A stretch of 64,000 bases of DNA from NCBI GenBank assembly GCA_961205875.1, contig OY540809.1, positions 12,598,267 to 12,662,266 on the forward strand. The letters are read 5' to 3'. The notes beneath the pieces were generated by a model. That model saw only the letters and a program-made list of their open reading frames with translations. It searched no databases and had not been told where the DNA came from. The stretch comes from Sialis fuliginosa. Taxonomy: Eukaryota > Arthropoda > Insecta > Megaloptera > Sialidae. Positions 1 to 12,245 of the stretch are shown here, in pieces. Within the stretch, counting starts at the first letter, position 1. Each line of letters begins with the position of its first letter. The position numbers were made by a program, and so were the translations under genes.

Positions 1-532
1 TGCTTAAAACTGTGAAATATTGTGGTAAAGAACTGTGTAAAATAAAAAGATCTAAAATAATAATAATATTTTTTTGTATTCCTTAACCATTTCATTTTTA
101 CATACATTATTTTACATATGTATGGAATTTTTCTCACCCAACTTGGCATAACCAGTGCTAGGGTGAGATTATGTTTTTATATTTTTACGCATACATGTGT
201 TATAACAATGTCGTAAAATGTCTACTATCACATGGCGCCCAAAAGTTGGCAGTAAACAATAAAATAACAAATAAATAAACAGAATATTATTTATAATTTA
301 AATACATTTTTCACACTCGTGTCGTTTTGAAACCAAATAGATAGTTTTTAGTTAAATAAGTTGTTGCTTCGTATGTTTATTATTTCGCTGGGTCGATAGT
401 TATTTAAGAGCGAGGAAGACCACGTGCCTCTGTCCAAGTCTTCGACATTTTTGGGATCTGGATAGGATTTAAGGTTGATGATCTAGTGTCGTAGGAATAT
501 TCCTACAGACAGGAGTTTGATATTCGGGATAT

Positions 533-946
533 CAGTGGCGTATTTACGTAAAGTGCCGCCCTGGGCCAAAAAAATGCTGCCCTGGGTAAAAAATAATTGC
601 CGTCCTGGGCAAAAAAATTGCCGCCCTGGTAAAAAAAATTGCCGCCCCTGTACTAAGGGAAAATATAATATATTTTGAACAGTCAAAATTCCTATATGAA
701 CTAAAAAGTGAGAAGTTTATATAAATAATGGAAAATATAAGCCACATAAAAAACTGATGACCTTTTTTTTTAGTCACGTTAATTTAAATTTCAAATTTTA
801 TATACATAGTAAAAAATTTGTAATATAGAGAAATAAAAACTTGAAGACCTTTTTTTCCCTATATTTTTTTAAATATGCTAAAAAAAATCTGCCGCCCCTC
901 TCGATCTGCCGCCCTAGGCCATGGCCCCATGGTAAATACACCTCTG
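533..946. mobile_element. hAT-type MITE (CAGTGGCGTA family)
   Basis: The left end reads CAGTGGCGTATTTACG and the right end is its imperfect inverse (GTAAATACACCTCTG). GGGATAT flanks the element on both sides, the last base overlapping the right end. The interior holds several copies of a GCCGCCCTGGG-like motif separated by A-runs, plus GAAGACCTTTTTTT. No transposase is present, so this is non-autonomous. It shares its ends and GCCGCCC motif with copies at 47370 and 55992. The hAT assignment rests on the TIR and the roughly 8-bp duplication. Confidence 0.72.
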
Positions 947-1074
947 GGATATTTGCAGATTATATTCAAAATTGTTTTCACGTTTATTTGTCTTACGTCC
1001 GATACTTTGAATTTAGAAAATAGTTCTGTGGATGGGAAGTATCTTGTTTTTTTTTTAAGTATTGTACTTATTAC

Positions 1075-2035
1075 ATACTAGCTGGGCCCACGCGGCTTCG
1101 CTCGCGTAGACTACGGAATTATTGTTTAGGATTTTTGAAAAATATAGTTTAATTAATTAAGTACAAACACGATTAGTTGTTATTGTAATAATAATTTATC
1201 AATACCTAAATTACCTAACAAAAACGAATCAGAAGAAAAAAGTACAAATAATTTGTGTACTGTTTAAATTTAAATGTTAATTATTGAAAACAAAATAAAC
1301 ACAAACGATCAGCCGAGGGACTCCGAATATCTACCGAGCGTACGCGAATCCAGTCTGATGTACTCGCTTCGATGCGGCACGACACCATACATTTAAGATG
1401 TTACCTTTATAAATATATTTTAAGATATTTTCTAAACTATACGACCAAATTGGATGCTGTAAAGGGCAAATTATATCTACATTAAGTGCTTATGACGATG
1501 AAATCATTTATTTCGATATGGATTAATGTTTTGCAGGTCATAAGTCCATGTAAACAGAACCCAAATATTTTATGTTTTCTTTGTAACATAAAAGCAGTTA
1601 TTGTGGCTAAAATATAAAAGTTAGACATATGGTGTCGCGGACTTAATTGAAGAACTTTTGATTCTACACAATTCTTTATTACATTATTTTGTTCTATATT
1701 GAACGGTTTAGGCAGCGTATTACAAAACAGCGCGCCGACGGCAAAAATTTTTCCGACTTGATTTACTATTATTGTCACTGCTTAGTTGTTATGTTATCTA
1801 ACCTAACAAAATATAGCCTATAACCTGGCCAGAGAACGTACCTATGAATTAAAAAAAAAAACACGTCAATCGGATAAGTGGTTCTCGAGTGATAAGCGCA
1901 CGAACGGACAGACATACAGACAGAGAGACGTTGAGCTTTATATATATTAAGGATTATAATTCAACTATATTTTGCAATAATCCTAAACAATAATTCCGTA
2001 GTCCACGCGAGCGAAGCTGCGAGCACAGCTAGTAT
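1075..2035. mobile_element. Element with ~85-bp inverted ends, GCGGCTTCGCTCGCG family
   Basis: The first and last 80-85 bases are inverted copies of each other. The left end runs from ATACTAGCTG through GCGGCTTCGCTCGCG and ATTATTGTTTAGGAT, and the right end is its reverse complement. The interior contains a segment (about 1780-1935, around GGATAAGTGGTTCTCGAG) that recurs near 25980-26104, 32150-32230 (reverse) and 46300-46440. No coding sequence was recognised. It could be a TIR element or two opposed copies of a retroelement tail. Confidence 0.6.
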
Positions 2036-2279
2036 ACAATAAATTCATATAAATGTAAAATTTGACTCAGAACAGCGCAATTAAACCGGTTTCAAATAGA
2101 AGTAGCATCATGCAACATAAAACTTCGATTCGTCATACCTACATCATGCGCACAACTGAATTTCAAGCAACTACGGTTACATGAAACTTTACGCAAGCAA
2201 CTTCAGTGTATTGAGAACTGTCAGCTAGTGAGCATGTAGTAAATTAATAATGGCTTGTTTGACAATATAAACTTTTAAT

Positions 2280-2562
2280 AATAAATTCTAAAATGTTGTA
2301 AAAAAAGTATATATTACATAAATATACAAATAAGTGTTTTTAACCTGTTTGTCATGTGAATATAAACGCGTCTGGCACATGCAAAACATGTACAAATACT
2401 CAATCGCTATTGGTTTGTTTGTTTGTTTACTGATGTCTGACGTCACGCGTACCACGTGACTGTAAATGAGTGTTTTGGCGGGAAATTTTTAATTTGAATT
2501 GAAAAATACTGTTTTGGTATTTTTTTGGAAACAAATCAAGTATTTTAAAATTTTGCCGCAAT
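2280..2562 (+). promoter_or_regulatory. Promoter-like upstream region of the MADF-BESS gene
   Basis: Within 160 bases of the start codon lie an inverted CCAAT box (CTATTGG, about 2407), a perfect CRE palindrome TGACGTCA (2438-2445), an E-box CACGTG (2453-2458) and an E2F-like TTTTGGCGGGAAA (2473-2485). A diverged second copy of this segment, keeping the CCAAT, TGACGTCA and E2F-like motifs, lies at 24285-24515. Binding by any factor is inferred from motif resemblance only. Confidence 0.5.
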
Positions 2563-3900
2563 ATGCCTAAAGAGGATACTGACTTTAACACTAAAGTGGT
2601 GGAAGCTGTAGAAAGACACCCATGTCTTTATAATTATACTTTAAAATCTTACAGTAACAGAGATGTAGTAAATGCTGCTTGGGAAGATATAGCTCAAGAA
2701 ATGGGTGTTACCGGTAAGTTATTGCTTATTGTGTAATAGCGGGAGAATTCATCTAAAAATATATTCACAAATCCTGAAATAAGCTTAACGTTTTAAGATT
2801 TAGGCGTCACACCGCAATACTGCCTTAATAGTTTAATACAGTAGGTCTCTTTTTACGCGGATTTTTTAATGCAAATTCAGGGATACTCGTTTTGGCAAGC
2901 AGGGTATATCAACAATTCAATAATGTAAAGGTTTTGTTATTATTAAAATCTTCGTTTAACAAGATTTCGCACCAGTTCATAAACTTTTTCAAATTGACGA
3001 TACTGATGAAAAAATATAAAAAAATATTGTTACTGTTCAATAAAATTTATAAAAAAATTATGTTGTAGGTATATCAATTGCTTTCAGATTTTCGACCTAA
3101 TTTTCTTTTTTTATCATTCTTATTTTCGTGAATTCTCAGAAACTCTTTTTATGTGATTTTCGGCCTAATATGCGGTTTTCTTTGGGACGTATCTACAGCG
3201 TAAAAAGATACCTTACTGTACTACACCCCTCCCCCTCCCAAAATCGAATACGTAACTGTGGAGAGAGTAAATTACCTCAAATAACTTTAAGTTAAATATT
3301 AAGATTTCCATTAATGGAATTATAATTCGAACTAATATTTTAGCCAAAGAATGTAAAAAAACATGGAGAACATTGAGAATTGTTTATACGCGTAATTCAA
3401 GAGAGCGACGCCTAAATGAATCTGCAAAAAAATACTATCTATTAGATAAGATGGAGTTCTTGCGACCATATGTAATAATTAAATCAGAAAAAACATTAGT
3501 TCCTCCTTCCAATATCAAATGCGGTGAAAACGAATATATTGAGCCTCAATGCGTTTTACAAGAAGAAGAAGATGAAGAATTAACACTTGAAAAAGAAGAT
3601 CCCCTGTTTATAAAGAAAGAAAATATTACACTAGCTCCAAAAAAAATCGATGAACCTCCTAGTAAAAAAAAGAAAGATGTTATTGTTAACAATATAAATG
3701 ATGTTAAAGTAATAAGAGAATCAGTTCAAGAAAATCATAGAAGGCAGTTTGTATTTAGCCTGCTTCCAGATATCGAAGAGATGACTCCTAGCCAGTTCAG
3801 ACAGTTTAGAAAAAGGACGTGTAACTTGATCGACGAGATCCTTGAACCTAGCTCTTCGTCAACGTCTATTTCAATACCTAATCATGCTGAGGTGGACTAG
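2563..3900 (+). CDS. MADF-BESS domain DNA-binding protein (2 exons)
   Basis: The exons are 2563-2713 and 3344-3900, joined in phase 1 (donor GTAAGT, acceptor TTTTAG), giving 235 residues. The start ATG is the first in frame and follows the promoter-like block. Residues about 10-95 form a MADF domain, a Myb/SANT-like DNA-binding fold: RHPCLYNY, a conserved Trp in AAWEDIAQEMG, then CKKTWRTLR and the YYLLDKMEFLRPY helix. The linker is acidic (EEEDEE near 125-130) and has a basic SKKKKD patch (157-162) that could be a nuclear signal. Residues about 183-218 match a BESS motif (RQFVFSLLPDIEEMTPSQF), which in this family mediates protein contacts. MADF-BESS proteins are usually nuclear transcription regulators (Adf-1, Dip3). 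The intron interrupts the MADF domain. The frame is intact, so the gene is probably functional. Related MADF proteins are also carried by Harbinger-type transposons, so a transposon origin is possible. Confidence 0.88.
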
Positions 3901-4010
3901 GGCGTTTGCTTGACTTGTATATAATTCTTTGAAGATGAAGACCCCTCCTCAAAATATAATCGAAAACTTTTTAAACTAGATTCTGAAACTTAAATAACCT
4001 GTAAATAGAA

Positions 4011-4016
4011 AATAAA
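4011..4016 (+). promoter_or_regulatory. Candidate polyadenylation signal of the MADF-BESS gene
   Basis: An AATAAA hexamer lies 110 bases past the MADF-BESS stop codon. It is the first perfect hexamer after the stop, but such hexamers are frequent by chance in DNA this AT-rich. Confidence 0.4.
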
Positions 4017-4161
4017 CCGTTGAGAAATTAAAATAATATGGCTTGGCCATAAAATGCACACGAGTTTAATTTTTTTAAATGTATTTATAGAACTTTCAAC
4101 TTTCTTACAAAGACTGAAGCTACCCCCAACATCTATACAAAATAAAAAGAGTCGACACAGA

Positions 4162-4560
4162 CAGTGGCGTAGATAGGTTTTTGCGATGGGGGGGGGGATA
4201 TGACCACGGCCGTAACTAGAAGGTCGGGGGCCCTGAGGCAAGAGGTGACTGATAAACCCCCAAAATATGTAAAATTAAAAAAAAAAAATTATTATAATTT
4301 TGAAATGAATGACCTTTTTTGTTTTGATCGTATAGTTATATAAATTATAGTTAGTCTAGCCCTTGATACTAAAAAAAAAGAAAAAACTGAAGACCTTTTT
4401 TTTACTCTTAATTTACCCAATTTTTCCTATTTTTCTATTTACTTTTACTATTTTGTGCATACTACAAAAGTTTGAAAAAATATCTTGGACTTTTTTTCAA
4501 GTAGGTTCATGGGGGGGGGGGATTGATCACCTTAACCCCCCCCCTCTATCTACGCCACTG
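4162..4560. mobile_element. hAT-type MITE with exact 8-bp target duplication
   Basis: The ends are CAGTGGCGTAGATAG and CTATCTACGCCACTG, perfect 15-base inverted repeats. GACACAGA is duplicated exactly at 4154-4161 and 4561-4568. Long G and C runs sit just inside the two ends. GAAGACCTTTTTTT occurs in the interior. No transposase is present. Confidence 0.85.
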
Positions 4561-4825
4561 GACACAGAGAAATATGCTCTAGCTATGGTATTTCAATAAG
4601 CGACATAGACCACATCAAATACAGGAAAAATAAAAATAAAAATAGAAAATTTAATTTATGTAATTTCTGATAATAAAAAAAAATCTCGCCCAGAGTGCAA
4701 GATTTGCTAAGGCCGGCTCTGACCATTGATGTACTTTTAAACGATTTTTAAAGTTATACTTTTTTAGGTGCGTTATAACGATATGCGCACCCAATGAAAG
4801 AAAAACATCAGTGGATAATACATAT

Positions 4826-5275
4826 TTCTGTTATGATAGTCGGTAAAACAGGTTTTTAGTTTTGCATTTGCTCACTAGATGTCACTTCGCCAAAGGAGTG
4901 TAACTTCTAACACCCACTTTTTAGGCTTCCGAAAAAACCCTATCAATCTCACTTTTTCATCCGTCCGCCCTTTTCAGTCAAAGCAAAATATCTCGTACAT
5001 AAACTATATAAGCTAGAAACTTGAAATTTTTACTGAACATGTAAAATTATACCCTCTAGTAAAAAATGTACAAATTAAAAAAAAAATTAGAGGGCTAAAA
5101 CAAGAAAAAATTTTTTTTCATATCTATAGGCATGAGGGGTGTCGAAATGTAGATTTAAAATTTGTATTATTTATTATTTTTATTTTATATATATATATTT
5201 TCTAATTCAAAAATGCACCTGTGGCTCCAAACAGTCCACGTAGTACGTACTTCGGAACCCTTATGGCATACACCC
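4826..5275. repeat. Dispersed repeat fragments including the TTCCGAAG/CCGTCCG family
   Basis: The 4922-5275 part begins with a TTCCGAA...ACCCTATCAA block, a CCGTCC stretch and AGCTAGAAACTTGAAATTT. It ends CTTCGGAACCCTTATGGCAT. Both ends are shared with 12862-13655. The preceding 65 bases (GTTATGATAGTCGG, CAGGTTTTTAGTTT) recur at 45900 and 59710. Nothing coding was recognised. Confidence 0.6.
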
Positions 5276-6600
5276 GTGCATATTTTAGAGTTAATGTAGA
5301 AAAGTCTCGTCTCGACGTACATAAGACCTCAAAATTGTTCCGCTTTAAGTCACAAAATGTCTAAGTACGGCCCTGTGCATTACAAAATATTAAAATTCAA
5401 GATACTTTTTTTACACATAATTAAATTCGATATTTAGATTATCTGCAGTGGTGTAGCAAGAAGGGGTAGGAGAGATAATAGGAGTCTAATCGAGCAATAA
5501 ATAATATTTATTAATTTTAAAATAAGTGTATTAATTCTAAGATAAATTAAAAATAAGGATTTCATATTTTAATACGTCGTATTTTTGATAAAAATATATT
5601 GATTTATAGTTATAAAATAATTGATTGTATTGTAATAAGTAGTGTATTTAATAAAATAAATGTAAATAATTTGTTCTTTGTAGAATTTATTTAAATTTAC
5701 ATTTTTAACACTGAATAATACTTAGGTATTATTTCTAAAAAGAACCAGTATTTTATGAGGGTAAAGAAAATAAAGTGTCCCTAGTTTAAAAATATTATTT
5801 CTAGCACTGTAGTTAGGGTAGTAAAGTAATACCCGAGGGTTAAGTTATACCCATGCCATGCATACTTTCATTGTTAGAACGAGAATTTTTCATGATTTAA
5901 GAAAAATTATCTGCAGTTTCTTTTAGAAAAATACCAGTATTTATTGTTCTTAGGAAACATAAAACTAGAAATATTCAACTACTTCAAATAAAATACTTGT
6001 TTATGACTCAAAAGTTTTACATAAATAATATAAAATTCAGTCTGTTGCAATTTTTAAAAATTGCATATTTACTACAAAATAAATTTAATCAATAATAATA
6101 ATGTATGAGCATTTCAATTGTTTGAAAATAATAAACAGTAAAAGATATTTCTCAATGAAAATTCTATAGGTATAATGTTTTGTAAATACATATGATTAAT
6201 TATACATTGCCCATTGTTAGCATTGTTTGAATTCTAAAATTTAACATTTATTTAGGTACCTATATTATTTTATTCATCTATAAATGATAATAATCACTTG
6301 TTTAAAATGTAATAACAATTGATTTATAAATATGTCATTGTTGAATTTATCAACACTCAAATAATGACAATTTATCAAAGGAGTATCGTGAATATTATGT
6401 ATTGATTGAGTAGTGTAGACATTTTTCTAAGCGAATAACAATGAAAATTTCGTATGAAATATATATTTTTATAATTCTAGTCACCCTATATTCCAATAAC
6501 AATCATCCCATTGTACAACGTACATGAATTATTTACAAAAGAACAGAGCAGTAACGTTTCGTTTTATTTGTCATATATTAATTCGAGTCGTAGTGAACTC
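5276..6600. other. AT-rich non-coding stretch
   Basis: This stretch is dominated by short A/T runs, with a half-copy of a CAGTGGTGTAG end near 5447. No long open frames, splice-supported exons or RNA genes were recognised. Confidence 0.5.
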
Positions 6601-6639
6601 ACGGTATAAGACTGTTTACACATTATACGGTTCTCAGTA

Positions 6640-6895
6640 TTGTTGTGTACGAAAGCAGTGGGCCCCGCACAAGGTTTTGTAAAGGTAATTTACCACAGGT
6701 AAAAACCCAGCCTAGTGTGGTGAGAATACGTGCTGAGAACGCAAACAGTCGGCCGAATAGGACATGGCAAGGTTGCGACTCCCTGTGTATCATGAATCGA
6801 TTGCGCATGTCTAATAGTGTGACTGTACACGTTGCCAAGCGCTGGCCTATCCGCTCCCATGTATAAAATAACAGTACGCCGCAGTGCTGCCAATG
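6640..6895. other. GC-richer island, function unknown
   Basis: About 250 bases stand out from the AT-rich surroundings by higher GC and many CpGs. Short open frames exist on both strands, but none resembles a known protein or has clear splice support. It might be a promoter, an untranslated exon or an old insertion. The sequence does not decide between these. Confidence 0.3.
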
Positions 6896-8107
6896 TATTT
6901 TCTACGTTATAAATAGGGAAAAAACAGGGCTTGTAAAACTAACCAAATACGCAGTATGTTCAACATTATTAATTATATATCGTGTTTTCTTTTAATTTAG
7001 TCATCAAGATGTTGATATTATATATTTTATTGATTTTTTAATATTTTTAATTTAAAATTTAAGTATTTTATTAAACTTTTACAAAACAAAATAAGAAAAC
7101 TTTAATTTCGATTACGGATAATAATAATAACTTGAGTTTCCATTTAATATCGTACCCCTAAGTTGCACTAGATGTACCCAAGATGTTCTAATTGTAAGCA
7201 GTAAGCATGCAATGCGGGGAGTTGGGGGACTCCGGAAGGACTAAGAACATCCTTATTTATGTTGGTATTTTTTTTTGATATTTTGATAAATTAGGACCCC
7301 TAGAAAATTTTTAAGGTGGAGTCCTCTAAACAAAAACTTAGCTATTGGATAATTGTCGTGGCTTTTTGCCAGTCCAGCCACCCTGTTGTTACGTCACTGC
7401 AAGAATTAAATTTATATTGTAATACAAAAATACAATTGTTTAACATCAATATCATATGTATTATAAAACAGAAAATGAAACCGAATTTAAAATTTTTAGT
7501 TTTTTAGTTCAAGATTATAATATAAATAATAATTAATTTTACGTTTTTGATCAGTGATAATACGAGTTCGCAAATTGATACTTACATTTTACATATGTCG
7601 ATTAGAGTAGTGCAGTAGTTTAAAACTCATATAGGAACCACCAAATTCAGTCTAAGAGAATCTGCGAGTCGCAAATCAAAAAAAGTCTCCTCTTCAAAAA
7701 AATATAAAATTTCAGCGAGCAAAAAGGTCACATTTATAATTTAAAAATTATGCTGGCGCATTGGATCCAGTATTACCTGGGGATATAAATTTAATCTGCA
7801 ATAAACCTATTAAACATTGTTTTTACGCAGATAAAAAGATATTTGCGATTTCATGAAATTTACACAAAATATTCACAAATTATACATCTAAACTTTCCTC
7901 GCGAAATATTCTATCAATTAGTGAAAACTGGAATAAAATCGATTTGATTGTTATTGAGAAAATCGATCACAGACAGACGCGGTGAGGGATTGTTTATGTT
8001 TTTTTTTTAAATGACACATTTTGCACTGTATAATGGTATATAAAACAAAGTATTGTATATGTGTATAGTATATTTTATATAAATGTGTATACATAATGTG
8101 TTAGTAT

Positions 8108-8445
8108 TTTGGGCAACCCTGGCCGTCCCCGCACACAAGTAGGCACTAGGCAGCTGCTGCTGGTAAGCGGTTGGTCGCCGCTCAAGTTTCACGTTCACCA
8201 GCGGACGTTTCGACCGTCAGGGACGAATGGGGTCGGCGATCGCCCCAAGCGCCGGGCTCGAGCACCATTGTGCCACACTCAAACGACTGCGCACCGACGT
8301 TATTACTGCTCGCTCATTAAGTTTAACTGCTGCTGCCAGCATGCGATTTTACGACACTTGGCGTTTTACTTCCACACTAACAAACGTTACGTGCCAGATA
8401 AGCTGAAACACAATGTTGTTATATTCTGCTGGTGAAACTTTGAGC
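8108..8445. other. GC- and CpG-rich island, possible promoter or untranslated exon
   Basis: The composition changes sharply at GGGCAACCCTGG and stays GC-rich for about 330 bases. A good plus-strand splice donor (CTG then GTAAGC, 8163) suggests a possible transcribed leader exon. The open frame across the island does not resemble a known protein. Confidence 0.3.
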
Positions 8446-8856
8446 GAGCCTTGGGTTTGTTAGGTTAGCGTTGTTCAATAACTAACTCTATACTCATTGC
8501 CCATGTGTCTTGATCACATATTGCGATATTCAACAGATTTATTCATTTATGATCTTTCAAATATTTGAACACATTTTTGTAATACCTCTTTTGTAGATTG
8601 TAGATTGTATTTGATTTAAATGAAATTTAATTATTTTAAAACATTTTGTGTTATGATTTATGAGATAAAAACGAATTATCGTTATTTTGTTTGAATAATT
8701 AAATTATATTTCATGTTTTGATAGTAAAACTCGTCGTATTAACATTAAACACAGTGGCGGACTTTCCGCGATGAAAAGAGGTCCCGTATTTATTTATTTT
8801 TTCAAATATAAAAAAGAAAAAACGATGGAAGATATTTGTTCTTTTTTTCGTTTTAG

Positions 8857-9320
8857 GGTTCTGTAGAAATTCTATTAATTTTATATGTATCCGGCCACAG
8901 CAAAATATCTAGTAAACTATAAATATAAGCTAGAAATATGAAATTGTAATTGAACATGTGAAGTTATGACTCATCATAGGCATAGATATTTAAAAAAATT
9001 GAAAATGTTTTATTTTCAGGGGTGTCTTAAATTATGGTGAAAAAAATTATACCAATGCATGTTGGATGTCAAAATGCAGATTTCAATCAGTAGAATTTGG
9101 ACTCATCAAAAATTGCACCTGTGAAGGGTTCCAAACAGTAACTAACTACCCAAATAATATAATAAATATGGTTATCATTTAGTTCTAAAAAAATTAAATT
9201 TTTCTTTCTACATAACATAATTTATTTTATTTAACACAAATTGATAAAGTGGGGAGGACCCCCTCTCCATATGTTAAAGCACCAGGGCTAGGGTCTCGTA
9301 GAGATATAATTTCGCCTCTA
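8857..9320. repeat. Partial copy of the TTCCGAAG/CTAGAAAC dispersed repeat
   Basis: The block begins AGGGTTCTGTAGAAATTCTA, continues with CAGCAAAATATCTAGTAAAC and TAAGCTAGAAATATGAAATT, and then has GGTTCCAAACAGT. This is the same order of motifs as in 4922-5275 and 12862-13655, but degraded. Confidence 0.5.
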
Positions 9321-10650
9321 TTTTTATTGAATATTTAAATATAAAAAATAAATTATTGATTTTAAAGATTAAATATTTTAAAATTTATTAATAATCCGAA
9401 ACTCTCGATCGAGACTTGTGAATAAAAAGTTGATGTCAAATAAAATGGCATTGGCATAGTTACTCCACATAGATGTATCTTAAACAGCCTAATAAAATGA
9501 AACATTAAGAAATTATTATAATTTACTTAATTATTTTTTAGAAATTATGAAATAATATGATGAATAAAATTAGTAATTTCTGAGTAGAGTACTTGATAGG
9601 TTGAAATACAAGGAACATACAACTTCTTTAATAATATAATGACTTGTGACGCATGAAAGCACACAGAACCCACTAACAAGTGGTTGTGAGACCACATGCG
9701 ACAGCTGTGGCTTTAATATCTTTCAAATGACAACATACGTATTTATTTGTTAAAGACATTCACAAGTGTATTATCCATATGTTTGTGTATATGTGTGTGT
9801 ATGGTGCACACACACACACATATACGCATTCTCATGTTAAATGTATACACAAGTAAATAAGCACATATCTATTCATAATATGTTTCATGAATACAAATAG
9901 TCATGAAAACATACTTTATTATTTGTTAATAAAATAAAATATGTTTAAAAATATATTTAAAAAACTATAGTTTTTATATTTGCTGAAATCATTGTAAGAA
10001 AATGCAATGTATTCAAATATTTAACATAAGTTTAACACGTAGGTATATAAACAATAAAGTAATAAAAATATTTGTATTGTCCGTATTGTCTATTTTAAAA
10101 ATTCCATTGTTGAATTTACTTTATAATATCTGTCCATCTACTGACATAAATATAATCTAATGTAACGAAAATTGAACACTGTTTTATCGATGCGATTTTT
10201 GTTAGGGTATTTATCGTATTTATCCACCATCTAGTGATGATTATGAAAATTAGATATATAGATTACAACAATTATTTGGTTTGTAACCAAGGTATACAGC
10301 CTGAATGAGCGTTTGCGCGGGAATACGTCACCAAGAATCGATATTCAAATATATAACAATTGCAAAAACATTCCTTTATTTATTCTTGTTTTCATATTTT
10401 TGATATTTTAAGAATATATACAATCACAGAGTACATATTGGATAAAATATTCCTTCATAAAATAATAAAATGTCTAAGCTGTATTTTAAGAATGAAAAGT
10501 GTATTTAAAAAAAACTGATAAATTTGGGTGGGTGAAATTTATGAATTTTTGATCGACTTACTAATTATTTTAATTAAAAAACACTGAACTTTGATATTAG
10601 AATTGAATAACAATAATAATGGGATAATATAACCTATAAAAATAATTTAG
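9321..10650. other. AT-rich non-coding stretch with a short GT/CA repeat
   Basis: A GT tract followed by a CA tract (about 9785-9826) forms a short imperfect palindrome. Otherwise no gene, RNA or repeat boundary was recognised. Confidence 0.45.
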
Positions 10651-10659
10651 TGACTGACT

Positions 10660-11165
10660 ACTTGTGTAGATAAACATGTAATATGGATTTATAATTAGGA
10701 GCATCTTGGTAGATAAATTGATATTTATAATTCAATCATTTTACAAATACTTGTTATAATTTACCTGTGTAGATAAACAGACAGGTATATTATTATAAAA
10801 TTAAATTACATGTAACAAATGCAGAGGCGTAATATATTATTCAAAAACGGTATAAAAAGTTGTATATAATTTGCATTACTTTGAGATAGTGCTAAAAACT
10901 AAAGTAAAAAATAAATATGTCAGCGACTCCTACATATGCAGTAGGTGCATCAATAATACATAGTATGTATGTCTTAACAATGACGCCATGTAATAAGTAC
11001 GTATACAATAATATGTATTTATAAACAAAAGGTAAGTAATTTTCAATAGTACACTTTATCCCTGTGTAAATAAACAGGTAACAAATAACTAATAAAGAGC
11101 ATCTATGTAGATAAACATGTATGTATGTTATATCTGTGTAAATAAACTAAACAGGTATTTTATAA
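10660..11165 (+). repeat. Cluster of TGTGTAGATAAACA-like motifs
   Basis: At least five diverged copies of a 15-20-base motif (core TGTAGATAAACA, some TGTAAATAAACA) occur, several followed by GGTA. They lie near 10663, 10768, 11061, 11104 and 11135. Two related inverted copies occur near 17215-17265. The motif contains GATA and forkhead-like cores. Whether it is a decayed minisatellite or a transposon subterminal repeat is not clear. Confidence 0.45.
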
Positions 11166-11322
11166 AATTAAATCAAATATTAAATATCAATTTTTATTTC
11201 ACTGTTTAAAAATTTCAACAAATTTTTTTAGTGTTATCGATCGGAGCGCAACTTTTTATGCGCAAATTTAGAATCGATACATACGATAGCGATTGTAACT
11301 GGACAAAAAAAATGTTGACTTA

Positions 11323-12245
11323 GTCGGAATGGTTACTGCGGTTACTGATTTATTTTTTGAAATATGAAAAGTACATTTGGCGCCATCTGTCGGGAAAAGT
11401 TTGAACTATTAAACACTTAATTGGAATACCTTGTGAAAAAATAATTAAAATAAAAAATTGTGTACATTTTCATATGTGGTGGAAGTGCCGTCATGTTACG
11501 TCATCGAATTAATTTTTTTTGTCGAGTTAAGTACATTATTCTATGTATAACAGCATAATGATTTCAAAAATGTTAATAAAAAGTTCCTCCTGAGCTGCCA
11601 TCACTGTTTTTTATCAATTTTTCGTCGTAAAATCACTATAACTTTTGAACCCTTCGGTGTATTTTAAATCTGATACGAAAAGTCGAATCAGAGTGTGCTC
11701 TTATTTATGATAACGTATCTAATTATTTGAAAATCGAAAAAAGTTTTATGAAGTCAAAAATGAAGCAAGGGGTATATCTTAGTTTTTTCGAGTCTAAATT
11801 TTTTTGTCGAGTTAGAGGCGCTATCGTATGTATTGGGGCACCCTGATACCTAATCTACCCATAAAAAGTTCCCCACGGATCGATAACAAGGTTTTTTTAT
11901 CAATTTTTGTCTTAAAAAATTTAATCAAATTTTGAACCAGTGAATTGATATAAAATCTATTATCATTTATGATATCAGCGTGTCATATTACTAGAGATTG
12001 GAAAAATAGTTGTTATTTTCAATGAAATAGTTACTAATAGTTATACATACGATAGCGTGCCTAATTCAAGAATTTTTTTTGCTGATGACATAATATAACA
12101 GCACCTCCACCATATGTAAAAATGTACACAATTTTTTATTATTTTTTCACAAGCCATTCGGTTTTTGATGGTTCAAGCTTTTCTCGATAGATGGCGCCAC
12201 GTGTACTATTCTTACAATTTAAGTTTTCCAGAAGCCATTCGGAAT
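11323..12245. mobile_element. Long-TIR (foldback-like) element, ~0.9 kb
   Basis: Inverted arms of roughly 160-190 bases can be followed. The left arm runs from CGGAATGG through TTTGGCGCCATCTGTCG and TTGTGAAAAAATAAT to GTGTACATTTTCATATG and GTCATG. The right arm (about 12083-12245) is the diverged reverse complement. The core has repeated TTTTTATCAATTTTT and ACTTTTGAACC segments. No transposase was recognised, and no clear target duplication was found at the outer ends. Confidence 0.6.

Noticed and set aside
8109-8435. 108-codon open frame across the CpG-rich island
   Set aside because: The length is explained by high GC. The translation resembles no known protein, and the antisense strand is also partly open.
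9783-9826. GT/CA palindrome considered as a functional hairpin
   Set aside because: It is explained by two adjacent dinucleotide microsatellites and has no other support.
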